Assembly: GCA_949128115.1 (NCBI GenBank)
Contig: OX421962.1
Coordinates: forward strand, 99,850,836-99,914,835
Direction of reading: 5' to 3'
Length of the DNA: 64,000 bases
Source: Anaspis maculata
Lineage: Eukaryota; Arthropoda; Insecta; Coleoptera; Scraptiidae
Under the pieces are notes generated by a model, which saw only the letters and a list, made by a program, of their open reading frames with translations, did not search any database and was not told where the DNA came from. This document shows positions 22,103-34,375 of this stretch, in pieces (within the stretch, counting starts at the first letter, position 1; every line of letters starts with the position of its first letter). The translations under genes were made by a program, and so were the position numbers.

Positions 22103-22278
22103 ACTTTTTGGATAACAAATGTGTCTTTTTTTCATTATTGTGTTCGTTCGTCAGATGTTGCGTTTGGAACAAGTAGCTGCCAACTTCAGAAGTGGTGACC
22201 GATCGTTTCAAAAGTCACGTGGGTTGAAGCCTGGAGTCACGTGGGATGAAGCCTGAAGTCACGTGGGTTGGAGCCTGA
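22103..22278 (+). repeat. C-type monomer with CATTATTG tract (176 bp)
   Basis: It reads GATAACAAATGTGTC and then TTTTTTTCATTATTGTG, one base shorter than the usual T-run plus CTATATTTGTG. The right half is C-type (AACTTCAGAAG). Six copies carry this private tract, at about 19982, 22133, 25988, 28471, 30442 and 32789. Their spacings are accounted for by the 2,151-, 6,006-, 6,338-, 1,971- and 2,347-bp repeat offsets, so the variant arose once and was carried by later amplification. Confidence 0.9.
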
Positions 22279-22574
22279 ACTTTTTGGATACCAATTGTGT
22301 CTTCAGTTTTTTGATATTTGTGTTTGTTCGTCAGATGCTGCGTTTGGAACAAGTAGCTGCCAACTCCAAAAGTGGTGACCGATCGTTTCAAAAGTCACGT
22401 GGGTTGAGGCCTGAAGTCACGTGGGTTGAAGCCTGAAGTCACGTGGGTTGAAGCCGGAAGTCACGTGGGTTAAGACCTGAACTTTTTGGATAACAATTGT
22501 GTCTTTTCTTCTATATTTGTGTTTGTTCGTCAGATGTTGCGTTTGGAACAAGTAGCTGCCAACATCAAAAGTGG

Positions 22575-23495
22575 TGACCGATCGTTCTCAAAGTCACGTG
22601 GATTGAAGCCTGAAGTCACGTGAGTTGAAGCCTGAAGTCACGTGGGTTAAAACCTGAACTTTTTGGAAAACAATTGTGTCTTTTTTTCTATATTTGTGTT
22701 CGTTCGTCAGATGTTGCGTTTGGAACAAGTAGCTGCCAACTTCAAAAGTGGTGACCGATCGTTTCAAAAGTCACGTGGGTTGAAGCCTGAAGTCACGTGG
22801 GTTGAAACCTGAACTTTTTGGATAACAATTGTGTCTTTTCTTCTATATTTGTGTTCGTTCGTCAGATGTTGCGTTTGGAACAAGTAGCTGCCAACTTCAA
22901 AAGTGGTGACCGATCGTTTCAAAAGTCACGTGGGTTGAAGCCTGAAGTCACGTGGGTTGAAACCTGAACTTTTTGGATAACAATTGTGTCTTTTCTTCTA
23001 TATTTGTGTTCGTTCGTCAGATGTTGCGTTTGGAACAAGTAGCTGCCAACATCAATAGTGGTGTCCGATCGTTCTAAAAGTCACGTGGGTTGAAGCCTGA
23101 AGTCACGTGGGTTGGAGCCTGGAGTCACGTGGTTTCAAACCTGAACTTTTTGGATAACAATTGTGTCTTTTTTTCTTTATTTGTGTTCGTTCGTCAGATG
23201 TTGCGTTTGGAAAGAGTAGCTGCCAACTTCAAAAGTGGTGACCGATCGTTTTCAAAGTCACGTGGGTTGAAGCCTGAAGTCACGTGGGTTTAAACCTGAA
23301 CTTTTTGGATAACAATTGTGTCTTTTTTTCTATATTTGTGTTCGTTCGTCAGATGTTGCGTTTGGAACAAGTAGCTGCCAACTTCAGAAGTGGTGACCGA
23401 TCGTTTCAAAAGTCACGTGGGTTGAAGCCTGGAGTCACGTGGGTTGAAGCCTGAAGTCACGTGGGTTGGAGCCTGAACTTTTTGGATACCAATTG
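22575..23495 (+). repeat. Satellite between the 6,006-bp copies
   Basis: This segment carries GGAAAACAATTG near 22665 and two 155-bp monomers with GGGTTGAAACCTGA linkers, matching 16391 onward at +6,274 bp and also 36002 onward. A B monomer with TTCTTTATTTG near 23170 and a C monomer then lead into the second 6,006-bp copy. Nothing other than satellite is present. Confidence 0.78.
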
Positions 23496-26400
23496 TGTCT
23501 TTTCTTCTATATTTGTGTTCGTTCGTCAGATGTTGCGTTTGGAACAAGTAGCTGCCAACATCAAAAGTGGTGACCGATCGTTTTAAAAGTCACGTGGGTT
23601 GAAGCCTGAAGTCACGTGGGTTGAAGCCTGAAGTCACGTGGGTTAAGACCTGAACTTTTTGGATAACAATTGTGTCTTTTCTTCTATATTTGTGTTCGTT
23701 CGTCAGATGTTGCGTTTGGAACAAGTAGCTGCCAACATCAAAAGTGGTGACCGATCGTTCCAAAAGTCATGTGGGTTGAAGCCTGAAGTCACGTGGGTTG
23801 GAGCCTGGAGTCACGTGGTTTCAAACCTGAACTTTTTGGATAACAATTGTGTCTTTTTTTCTATATTTGTGTTCGTTCGTCAGATGTTGCGTTTGGAACA
23901 AGTAGCTGCCAACTTCAGAAGTGGTGACCGATCGTTTCAAAAGTCACGTGGGTTGAAGCCTGGAGTCACGTGGGTTGAAGCCTGAAGTCACGTGGGTTGG
24001 AGCCTGAACTTTTTGGATACCAATTGTGTCTTTTCTTCTATATTTGTGTTCGTTCGTCAGATGTTGCGTTTGGAACAAGTAGCTGCCAACATCAAAAGTG
24101 GTGACCGATCGTTTTAAAAGTCACGTGGGTTGAAGCCTGAAGTCACGTGGGTTGAAGCCTGAAGTCACGTGGGTTAAGACCTGAACTTTTTGGATAACAA
24201 TTGTGTCTTTTCTTCTATATTTGTGTTCGTTCGTCAGATGTTGCGTTTGGAACAAGTAGCTGCCAACATCAAAAGTGGTGACCGATCGTTCCAAAAGTCA
24301 TGTGGGTTGAAGCCTGAAGTCACGTGGGTTGGAGCCTGGAGTCACGTGGTTTCAAACCTGAACTTTTTGGATAACAATTGTGTCTTTTCTTCTATATTTG
24401 TGTTCGTTCGTCAGATGTTGCGTTTGGAACAAGTAGCTGCCAACATCAAAAGTGGTGACCGATCGTTTTAAAAGTCACGTGGGTTGAAGCCTGAAGTCAC
24501 GTGGGTTGAAGCCTGAAGTCACGTGGGTTAAGACCTGAACTTTTTGGATAACAATTGTGTCTTTTCTTCTATATTTGTGTTCGTTCGTCAGATGTTGCGT
24601 TTGGAACAAGTAGCTGCCTACATCAAAAGTGGTGTCCGATCGTTCCAAAAGTCATGTGGGTTGAAGCCTGAAGTCACGTGGGTTGGAGCCTGGAGTCACG
24701 TGGTTTCAAACCTGAACTTTTTGGATAACAATTATGTCTTTTTTTTTATATTTGTGTTCGTTCGTCAGATGTTGCGTTTGGGAAGAGTAGCTGCCAACTT
24801 CAAAATTGGTGACCGATCGTTCTCAAAGTCACGTGGATTGAAGCCTGAAGTCACGTGGGTTAGAACCTGAACTTTTTGGATAACAAATGTGTCTTTTTTT
24901 CTATATTTGTGTTCGTTCGTCAGATGTTGCGTTTGGAACAAGTAGCTGCCAACTTCAGAAGTGGTGACCGATCGTTTCAAAAGTCACGTGGGTTGAAGCC
25001 TGGAGTCACGTGGGTTGGAGCCTGAACTTTTTGGATACCAATTGTGTCTTCAGTTTTTTGATATTTGTGTTTGTTCGTCAGATGTTGCGTTTGGAACAAG
25101 TAGCTGCCAACATCAAAAGTGGTGACCGATCGTTTCAAAAGTCACGTGGGTTGAGGCCTGAAGTCACGTCGGTTGAAGCCCGAAGTCACGTGGGTTGAAG
25201 CCTGAAGTCACGTGGGTTAAGACCTGAACTTTTTGGATAACAATTGTGTCTTTTCTTCTATATTTGTGTTTGTTCGTCAGATGTTGCGTTTGGAACAAGT
25301 AGCTGCCAACATCAAAAGTGGTGTCCGATCGTTTCAAAAGTCATGTGGGTTGAAGCCTGAAGTCACGTGGGTTGGAGCCTGGAGTCACGTGGTTTCAAAC
25401 CTGAACTTTTTGGATAACAATTGTGTCTTTTCTTCTATATTTGTGTTCGTTCGTCAGATGTTGCGTTTGGAACAAGTAGCTGCCAACTCCAAAAGTGGTG
25501 ACCGATCGTTTAAAAAGTCACGTGGGTTGAGGCCTGAAGTCACGTGGGTTGAAGCCTGAAGTCACGTGGGTTGAAGCCTGAAGTCACGTGGGTTAAGACC
25601 TGAACTTTTTGGATAACAATTGTGTCTTTTCTTCTATATTTGTGTTTGTTCGTCAGATGTTGCGTTTGGAACAAGTAGCTGCCTACATCAAAAGTGGTGT
25701 CCGATCGTTCCAAAAGTCATGTGGGTTGAAGCCTGAAGTCACGTGGGTTGGAGCCTGGAGTCACGTGGTTTCAAGCCTGAACTTTTTGGATAACAATTAT
25801 GTCTTTTTTTTTATATTTGTGTTCGTTCGTCAGATGTTGCGTTTGGGAAGAGTAGCTGCCAACTTCAAAAGTGGTGACCGATCGTTCTCAAAGTCACGTG
25901 GATTGAAGCCTGAAGTCACGTGAGTTGAAGCCTGAAGTCACGTGGGTTAAAACCTGAACTTTTTGGATAACAAATGTGTCTTTTTTTCATTATTGTGTTC
26001 GTTCGTCAGATGTTGCGTTTGGAACAAGTAGCTGCCAACTTCAGAAGTGGTGACCGATCGTTTCAAAAGTCACGTGGGTTGAAGCCTGGAGTCACGTGGG
26101 ATGAAGCCTGAAGTCACGTGGGTTGGAGCCTGAACTTTTTGGATACCAATTGTGTCTTCAGTTTTTTGATATTTGTGTTTGTTCGTCAGATGCTGCGTTT
26201 GGAACAAGTAGCTGCCAACTCCAAAAGTGGTGACCGATCGTTTCAAAAGTCACGTGGGTTGAGGCCTGAAGTCACGTGGGTTGAAGCCTGAAGTCACGTG
26301 GGTTGAAGCCTGAAGTCACGTGGGTTAAGACCTGAACTTTTTGGATAACAATTGTGTCTTTTCTTCTATATTTGTGTTTGTTCGTCAGATGTTGCGTTTG

Positions 26401-26499
26401 GAACAAGTAGCTGCCAACATCAAAAGTGGTGTCCGATCGTTTCAAAAGTCATGTGGGTTGAAGCCTGAAGTCACGTGGGTTGGAGCCTGGAGTCACGTG
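23496..26499 (+). repeat. 6,006-bp-offset duplication, copy 2
   Basis: By eye this is identical to 17490-20493. At its right edge the sequence skips 177 bp relative to copy 1: GGAGTCACGTG joins directly to CGTTAAAACC at 26500, which in copy 1 lies at 20671. This is a clean one-monomer deletion in register. After it the alignment to copy 1 resumes at +5,829 bp. Confidence 0.9.
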
Positions 26500-26523
26500 C
26501 GTTAAAACCTGAACTTTTTGGAT

Positions 26524-27143
26524 AACAATTGTGTCTTTTCTTCTATATTTGTGTTCGTTCGTCAGATGTTGCGTTTGAAACAAGTAGCTGCCAACATCAA
26601 AAGTGGTGTCCGATCGTTCTAAAAGTCACGTGGGTTGAAGCCTGAAGTCACGTGGTTTCAAACCTGAACTTTTTGGATAACAATTGTGTCTTTTTTTCTA
26701 TATTTGTGTTCGTTCGTCAGATGTTGCGTTTGGGAAGAGTAGCTGCCAACTTCAAAATTGGTGACCGATCGTTCTCAAAGTCACGTGGATTGAAGCCTGA
26801 AGTCACGTGGGTTAAAACCTGAACTTTTTGGATAACAAATGTGTCTTTTCTTCTATATTTGTGTTCGTTCGTCAGATGTTGCGTTTGAAACAAGTAGCTG
26901 CCAACATCAAAAGTGGTGTCCGATCGTTCTAAAAGTCACGTGGGTTGAAGCCTGAAGTCACGTGGTTTCAAACCTGAACTTTTTGGATAACAATTGTGTC
27001 TTTTTTTCTATATTTGTGTTCGTTCGTCAGATGTTGCGTTTGGGAAGAGTAGCTGCCAACTTCAAAATTGGTGACCGATCGTTCTCAAAGTCACGTGGAT
27101 TGAAGCCTGAAGTCACGTGGGTTAAAACCTGAACTTTTTGGAT
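26524..27143 (+). repeat. 310-bp dimer duplicated in tandem
   Basis: A G monomer plus an H-like monomer (155 + 155 bp) occurs twice in succession, with starts near 26524 and 26834. It is present once at the corresponding place, 20684-20993. The alignment to that earlier segment shifts from +5,829 to +6,139 bp across it, exactly 310 bp. This is a private two-monomer gain of one copy. Confidence 0.85.
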
Positions 27144-27511
27144 AACAAATGTGTCTTTTTTTCTATATTTGTGTTCGTTCGTCAGATGTTGCGTTTGGAA
27201 CAAGTAGCTGCCAACTTCAGAAGTGGTGACCGATCGTTTCAAAAGTCACGTGGGTTGAAGCCTGGAGTCACGTGGGATGAAGCCTGAAGTCACGTGGGTT
27301 GGAGCCTGAACTTTTTGGATACCAATTGTGTCTTCAGTTTTTTGATATTTGTGTTTGTTCGTCAGATGTTGCGTTTGGAACAAGTAGCTGCCAACTCCAA
27401 AAGTGGTGACCGATCGTTTCAAAAGTCACGTGGGTTGAGGCCTGAAGTCACGTCGGTTGAAGCCTGAAGTCACGTGGGTTGAAGCCTGAAGTCACGTGGG
27501 TTAAGACCTGA

Positions 27512-27710
27512 ACTTTTTGGATAACAATTGTGTCTTTTCTTCTATATTTGTGTTTGTTCGTCAGATGTTGCGTTTGGAACAAGTAGCTGCCAACTCCAAA
27601 AGTGGTGACCGATCGTTTCAAAAGTCACGTGGGTTGAGGCCTGAAGTCACGTCGGTTGAAGCCTGAAGTCACGTGGGTTGAAGCCTGAAGTCACGTGGGT
27701 TAAGACCTGA
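27512..27710 (+). repeat. 199-bp monomer inserted in tandem (A/D chimera)
   Basis: The chimeric monomer and its linkers with CACGTCGGTTGAAG appear as an extra unit relative to 21100-21372. The offset to that segment moves from +6,139 to +6,338 bp, a gain of 199 bp. The insertion is a whole monomer, so phase is kept. Confidence 0.83.
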
Positions 27711-29681
27711 ACTTTTTGGATAACAATTGTGTCTTTTCTTCTATATTTGTGTTTGTTCGTCAGATGTTGCGTTTGGAACAAGTAGCTGCCAACATCAAAA
27801 GTGGTGTCCGATCGTTTCAAAAGTCATGTGGGTTGAAGCCTGAAGTCACGTGGGTTGGAGCCTGGAGTCACGTGGTTTCAAACCTGAACTTTTTGGATAA
27901 CAATTGTGTCTTTTCTTCTATATTTGTGTTCGTTCGTCAGATGTTGCGTTTGGAACAAGTAGCTGCCAACTCCAAAAGTGGTGACCGATCGTTTCAAAAG
28001 TCACGTGGGTTGAGGCCTGAAGTCACGTGGGTTGAAGCCTGAAGTCACGTGGGTTGAAGCCTGAAGTCACGTGGGTTAAGACCTGAACTTTTTGGATAAC
28101 AATTGTGTCTTTTCTTCTATATTTGTGTTTGTTCGTCAGATGTTGCGTTTGGAACAAGTAGCTGCCTACATCAAAAGTGGTGTCCGATCGTTCCAAAAGT
28201 CATGTGGGTTGAAGCCTGAAGTCACGTGGGTTGGAGCCTGGAGTCACGTGGTTTCAAACCTGAACTTTTTGGATAACAATTATGTCTTTTTTTTTATATT
28301 TGTGTTCGTTCGTCAGATGTTGCGTTTGGGAAGAGTAGCTGCCAACTTCAAAAGTGGTGACCGATCGTTCTCAAAGTCACGTGGATTGAAGCCTGAAGTC
28401 ACGTGAGTTGAAGCCTGAAGTCACGTGGGTTAAAACCTGAACTTTTTGGATAACAAATGTGTCTTTTTTTCATTATTGTGTTCGTTCGTCAGATGTTGCG
28501 TTTGGAACAAGTAGCTGCCAACTTCAGAAGTGGTGACCGATCGTTTCAAAAGTCACGTGGGTTGAAGCCTGGAGTCACGTGGGATGAAGCCTGAAGTCAC
28601 GTGGGTTGGAGCCTGAACTTTTTGGATACCAATTGTGTCTTCAGTTTTTTGATATTTGTGTTTGTTCGTCAGATGCTGCGTTTGGAACAAGTAGCTGCCA
28701 ACTCCAAAAGTGGTGACCGATCGTTTCAAAAGTCACGTGGGTTGAGGCCTGAAGTCACGTGGGTTGAAGCCTGAAGTCACGTGGGTTGAAGCCTGAAGTC
28801 ACGTGGGTTAAGACCTGAACTTTTTGGATAACAATTGTGTCTTTTCTTCTATATTTGTGTTTGTTCGTCAGATGTTGCGTTTGGAACAAGTAGCTGCCAA
28901 CATCAAAAGTGGTGTCCGATCGTTTCAAAAGTCATGTGGGTTGAAGCCTGAAGTCACGTGGGTTGGAGCCTGGAGTCACGTGGTTTCAAACCTGAACTTT
29001 TTGGACAACAATTGTGTTTTTTTTTCTATATTTGTGTTCGTTCGTCAGATGTTGCGTTTGGAAAGAGTAGCTGTCAACTTCAAAAGTGGTGACCGATCGT
29101 TTTCAAAGTCACGTGGGTTGAAGCCTGAAGTCACGTGGGTTGAAGCCAGAAGTCACGTGCGTTAAAACCTGAACTTTTTGGATAACAATTGTGTCTTTTC
29201 TTCTATATTTGTGTTCGTTCGTCAGATGTTGCGTTTGAAACAAGTAGCTGCCAACATCAAAAGTGGTGTCCGATCGTTCTAAAAGTCACGTGGGTTGAAG
29301 CCTGAAGTCACGTGGTTTCAAACCTGAACTTTTTGGATAACAATTGTGTCTTTTTTTCTATATTTGTGTTCGTTCGTCAGATGTTGCGTTTGGGAAGAGT
29401 AGCTGCCAACTTCAAAATTGGTGACCGATCGTTCTCAAAGTCACGTGGATTGAAGCCTGAAGTCACGTGGGTTAAAACCTGAACTTTTTGGATAACAAAT
29501 GTGTCTTTTTTTCTATATTTGTGTTCGTTCGTCAGATGTTGCGTTTGGAACAAGTAGCTGCCAACTTCAGAAGTGGTGACCGATCGTTTCAAAAGTCACG
29601 TGGGTTGAGGCCTGAAGTCACGTCGGTTGAAGCCTGAAGTCACGTGGGTTGAAGCCTGAAGTCACGTGGGTTAAGACCTGA
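27711..29681 (+). repeat. 1,971-bp higher-order repeat, copy 1 (11 monomers)
   Basis: Core starts give monomers of 177, 199, 177, 177, 176, 202, 177, 177, 155, 155 and 199 bp, which sum to 1,971 bp. The next copy follows at once, and the first eight monomers are repeated in the same order. The crossover point lies about 100 bp upstream of the phase chosen here, inside a monomer near 27605 and 29575, where a C-type right half replaces the D-type one. Confidence 0.88.
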
Positions 29682-32028
29682 ACTTTTTGGATAACAATTG
29701 TGTCTTTTCTTCTATATTTGTGTTTGTTCGTCAGATGTTGCGTTTGGAACAAGTAGCTGCCAACATCAAAAGTGGTGTCCGATCGTTTCAAAAGTCATGT
29801 GGGTTGAAGCCTGAAGTCACGTGGGTTGGAGCCTGGAGTCACGTGGTTTCAAACCTGAACTTTTTGGATAACAATTGTGTCTTTTCTTCTATATTTGTGT
29901 TCGTTCGTCAGATGTTGCGTTTGGAACAAGTAGCTGCCAACTCCAAAAGTGGTGACCGATCGTTTCAAAAGTCACGTGGGTTGAGGCCTGAAGTCACGTG
30001 GGTTGAAGCCTGAAGTCACGTGGGTTGAAGCCTGAAGTCACGTGGGTTAAGACCTGAACTTTTTGGATAACAATTGTGTCTTTTCTTCTATATTTGTGTT
30101 TGTTCGTCAGATGTTGCGTTTGGAACAAGTAGCTGCCTACATCAAAAGTGGTGTCCGATCGTTCCAAAAGTCATGTGGGTTGAAGCCTGAAGTCACGTGG
30201 GTTGGAGCCTGGAGTCACGTGGTTTCAAACCTGAACTTTTTGGATAACAATTATGTCTTTTTTTTTATATTTGTGTTCGTTCGTCAGATGTTGCGTTTGG
30301 GAAGAGTAGCTGCCAACTTCAAAAGTGGTGACCGATCGTTCTCAAAGTCACGTGGATTGAAGCCTGAAGTCACGTGAGTTGAAGCCTGAAGTCACGTGGG
30401 TTAAAACCTGAACTTTTTGGATAACAAATGTGTCTTTTTTTCATTATTGTGTTCGTTCGTCAGATGTTGCGTTTGGAACAAGTAGCTGCCAACTTCAGAA
30501 GTGGTGACCGATCGTTTCAAAAGTCACGTGGGTTGAAGCCTGGAGTCACGTGGGATGAAGCCTGAAGTCACGTGGGTTGGAGCCTGAACTTTTTGGATAC
30601 CAATTGTGTCTTCAGTTTTTTGATATTTGTGTTTGTTCGTCAGATGCTGCGTTTGGAACAAGTAGCTGCCAACTCCAAAAGTGGTGACCGATCGTTTCAA
30701 AAGTCACGTGGGTTGAGGCCTGAAGTCACGTGGGTTGAAGCCTGAAGTCACGTGGGTTGAAGCCTGAAGTCACGTGGGTTAAGACCTGAACTTTTTGGAT
30801 AACAATTGTGTCTTTTCTTCTATATTTGTGTTTGTTCGTCAGATGTTGCGTTTGGAACAAGTAGCTGCCAACATCAAAAGTGGTGTCCGATCGTTTCAAA
30901 AGTCATGTGGGTTGAAGCCTGAAGTCACGTGGGTTGGAGCCTGGAGTCACGTGGTTTCAAACCTGAACTTTTTGGACAACAATTGTGTCTTTTTTTCTAT
31001 ATTTGTGTTCGTTCGTCAGATGTTGCGTTTGGAAAGAGTAGCTGTCAACTTCAAAAGTGGTGACCGATCGTTTTCAAAGTCACGTGGGTTGAAGCCTGAA
31101 GTCACGTGGGTTGAAGCCAGAAGTCACGTGCGTTAAAACCTGAACTTTTTGGATAACAATTGTGTCTTTTCTTCTATATTTGTGTTCGTTCGTCAGATGT
31201 TGCGTTTGAAACAAGTAGCTGCCAACATCAAAAGTGGTGTCCGATCGTTCTAAAAGTCACGTGGGTTGAAGCCTGAAGTCACGTGGTTTCAAACCTGAAC
31301 TTTTTGGATAACAATTGTGTCTTTTTTTCTATATTTGTGTTCGTTCGTCAGATGTTGCGTTTGGAAAGAGTAGCTGCCAACTTCAAAAGTGGTGACCGAT
31401 CGTTTTCAAAGTCACGTGGGTTGAAGCCTGAAGTCACGTGGGTTGAAGCCTGAAGTCACGTGGGTTGAAGCCTGAAGTCACGTGGTTTCAAACCTGAACT
31501 TTTTGGATAACAATTGTGTCTTTTCTTTTATATTTGTGTTCGTTCGTCAGATGTTGCGTGTGGAACAAGTAGCTGCCAACATCAAAAGTGGTGACCGATC
31601 GTTTTAAAAGTCACGTGGGTTGGTGCCTGAAGTCACGTGGTTTCAAACCTGAACTTTTTGGATAACAATTGTGTCTTTTTTTCTATATTTGTGTTCGTTC
31701 GTCAGATGTTGCGTTTGGAAAGAGTAGCTGCCAACTTCAAAAGTGGTGACCGATCGTTTTCAAAGTCACGTGGGTTGAAGCCTGAAGTCACGTGGGTTGA
31801 AGCCTGAAGTCACGTGGGTTGAAGCCTGGAGTCACGTGGGTAAAAACCTGAACTTTTTGGATAACAATTGTGTCTTTTCTTCTATATTTGTGTTCGTTCG
31901 TCAGATGTTGCGTTTGAAACAAGTAGCTGTCAACATCAAAAGTGGTGTCCGATCGTTCTAAAAGTCACGTGGGTTGAAGCCTGAAGTCACGTGGGTTGGA
32001 GCCTGGTGTCACGTGGTTTCAAACCTGA
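29682..32028 (+). repeat. 2,347-bp higher-order repeat, copy 1 (13 monomers)
   Basis: The monomers are 177, 199, 177, 177, 176, 202, 177, 177, 155, 199, 155, 199 and 177 bp, summing to 2,347 bp. The first 1,462 bp (eight monomers) also form the start of the 1,971-bp unit upstream. Private markers in the last part are CACGTGCGTTAAAACC near 31127, GCGTGTGGAACAAG near 31555, TTGGTGCCTGAAG near 31619 and CCTGGTGTCACG near 32003. All recur 2,347 bp later. Confidence 0.93.
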
Positions 32029-34375
32029 ACTTTTTGGATAACAATTGTGTCTTTTCTTCTATATTTGTGTTTGTTCGTCAGATGTTGCGTTTGGAACAAG
32101 TAGCTGCCAACATCAAAAGTGGTGTCCGATCGTTTCAAAAGTCATGTGGGTTGAAGCCTGAAGTCACGTGGGTTGGAGCCTGGAGTCACGTGGTTTCAAA
32201 CCTGAACTTTTTGGATAACAATTGTGTCTTTTCTTCTATATTTGTGTTCGTTCGTCAGATGTTGCGTTTGGAACAAGTAGCTGCCAACTCCAAAAGTGGT
32301 GACCGATCGTTTCAAAAGTCACGTGGGTTGAGGCCTGAAGTCACGTGGGTTGAAGCCTGAAGTCACGTGGGTTGAAGCCTGAAGTCACGTGGGTTAAGAC
32401 CTGAACTTTTTGGATAACAATTGTGTCTTTTCTTCTATATTTGTGTTTGTTCGTCAGATGTTGCGTTTGGAACAAGTAGCTGCCTACATCAAAAGTGGTG
32501 TCCGATCGTTCCAAAAGTCATGTGGGTTGAAGCCTGAAGTCACGTGGGTTGGAGCCTGGAGTCACGTGGTTTCAAACCTGAACTTTTTGGATAACAATTA
32601 TGTCTTTTTTTTTATATTTGTGTTCGTTCGTCAGATGTTGCGTTTGGGAAGAGTAGCTGCCAACTTCAAAAGTGGTGACCGATCGTTCTCAAAGTCACGT
32701 GGATTGAAGCCTGAAGTCACGTGAGTTGAAGCCTGAAGTCACGTGGGTTAAAACCTGAACTTTTTGGATAACAAATGTGTCTTTTTTTCATTATTGTGTT
32801 CGTTCGTCAGATGTTGCGTTTGGAACAAGTAGCTGCCAACTTCAGAAGTGGTGACCGATCGTTTCAAAAGTCACGTGGGTTGAAGCCTGGAGTCACGTGG
32901 GATGAAGCCTGAAGTCACGTGGGTTGGAGCCTGAACTTTTTGGATACCAATTGTGTCTTCAGTTTTTTGATATTTGTGTTTGTTCGTCAGATGCTGCGTT
33001 TGGAACAAGTAGCTGCCAACTCCAAAAGTGGTGACCGATCGTTTCAAAAGTCACGTGGGTTGAGGCCTGAAGTCACGTGGGTTGAAGCCTGAAGTCACGT
33101 GGGTTGAAGCCTGAAGTCACGTGGGTTAAGACCTGAACTTTTTGGATAACAATTGTGTCTTTTCTTCTATATTTGTGTTTGTTCGTCAGATGTTGCGTTT
33201 GGAACAAGTAGCTGCCAACATCAAAAGTGGTGTCCGATCGTTTCAAAAGTCATGTGGGTTGAAGCCTGAAGTCACGTGGGTTGGAGCCTGGAGTCACGTG
33301 GTTTCAAACCTGAACTTTTTGGACAACAATTGTGTCTTTTTTTCTATATTTGTGTTCGTTCGTCAGATGTTGCGTTTGGAAAGAGTAGCTGTCAACTTCA
33401 AAAGTGGTGACCGATCGTTTTCAAAGTCACGTGGGTTGAAGCCTGAAGTCACGTGGGTTGAAGCCAGAAGTCACGTGCGTTAAAACCTGAACTTTTTGGA
33501 TAACAATTGTGTCTTTTCTTCTATATTTGTGTTCGTTCGTCAGATGTTGCGTTTGAAACAAGTAGCTGCCAACATCAAAAGTGGTGTCCGATCGTTCTAA
33601 AAGTCACGTGGGTTGAAGCCTGAAGTCACGTGGTTTCAAACCTGAACTTTTTGGATAACAATTGTGTCTTTTTTTCTATATTTGTGTTCGTTCGTCAGAT
33701 GTTGCGTTTGGAAAGAGTAGCTGCCAACTTCAAAAGTGGTGACCGATCGTTTTCAAAGTCACGTGGGTTGAAGCCTGAAGTCACGTGGGTTGAAGCCTGA
33801 AGTCACGTGGGTTGAAGCCTGAAGTCACGTGGTTTCAAACCTGAACTTTTTGGATAACAATTGTGTCTTTTCTTTTATATTTGTGTTCGTTCGTCAGATG
33901 TTGCGTGTGGAACAAGTAGCTGCCAACATCAAAAGTGGTGACCGATCGTTTTAAAAGTCACGTGGGTTGGTGCCTGAAGTCACGTGGTTTCAAACCTGAA
34001 CTTTTTGGATAACAATTGTGTCTTTTTTTCTATATTTGTGTTCGTTCGTCAGATGTTGCGTTTGGAAAGAGTAGCTGCCAACTTCAAAAGTGGTGACCGA
34101 TCGTTTTCAAAGTCACGTGGGTTGAAGCCTGAAGTCACGTGGGTTGAAGCCTGAAGTCACGTGGGTTGAAGCCTGGAGTCACGTGGGTAAAAACCTGAAC
34201 TTTTTGGATAACAATTGTGTCTTTTCTTCTATATTTGTGTTCGTTCGTCAGATGTTGCGTTTGAAACAAGTAGCTGTCAACATCAAAAGTGGTGTCCGAT
34301 CGTTCTAAAAGTCACGTGGGTTGAAGCCTGAAGTCACGTGGGTTGGAGCCTGGTGTCACGTGGTTTCAAACCTGA
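32029..34375 (+). repeat. 2,347-bp higher-order repeat, copy 2
   Basis: This is a tandem copy of 29682-32028 in which I saw no difference. It is joined so that the last monomer start of copy 1 (B-type linker GGTTTCAAACCTGA) runs into the A-type tract of the first monomer. At the far end, 34404 returns to the seven-T tract, so the array leaves the repeat there. Confidence 0.93.

Larger units (their letters stand above)
20880..22574 (+). repeat. ~2,151-bp higher-order repeat, second copy
   Basis: It matches 18750-20420 at an offset of 2,129 bp, becoming 2,151 bp after one extra 22-bp unit containing GTGGGATG near 21135. The copies share the CAAAATTGGTGACC variant (18797 and 20925), the CATTATTG tract and CAGATGCTGCG. 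At 22574 the series switches to H-type linker sequence (CGATCGTTCTCAAAG), so the end is a recombination junction. Confidence 0.82.
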
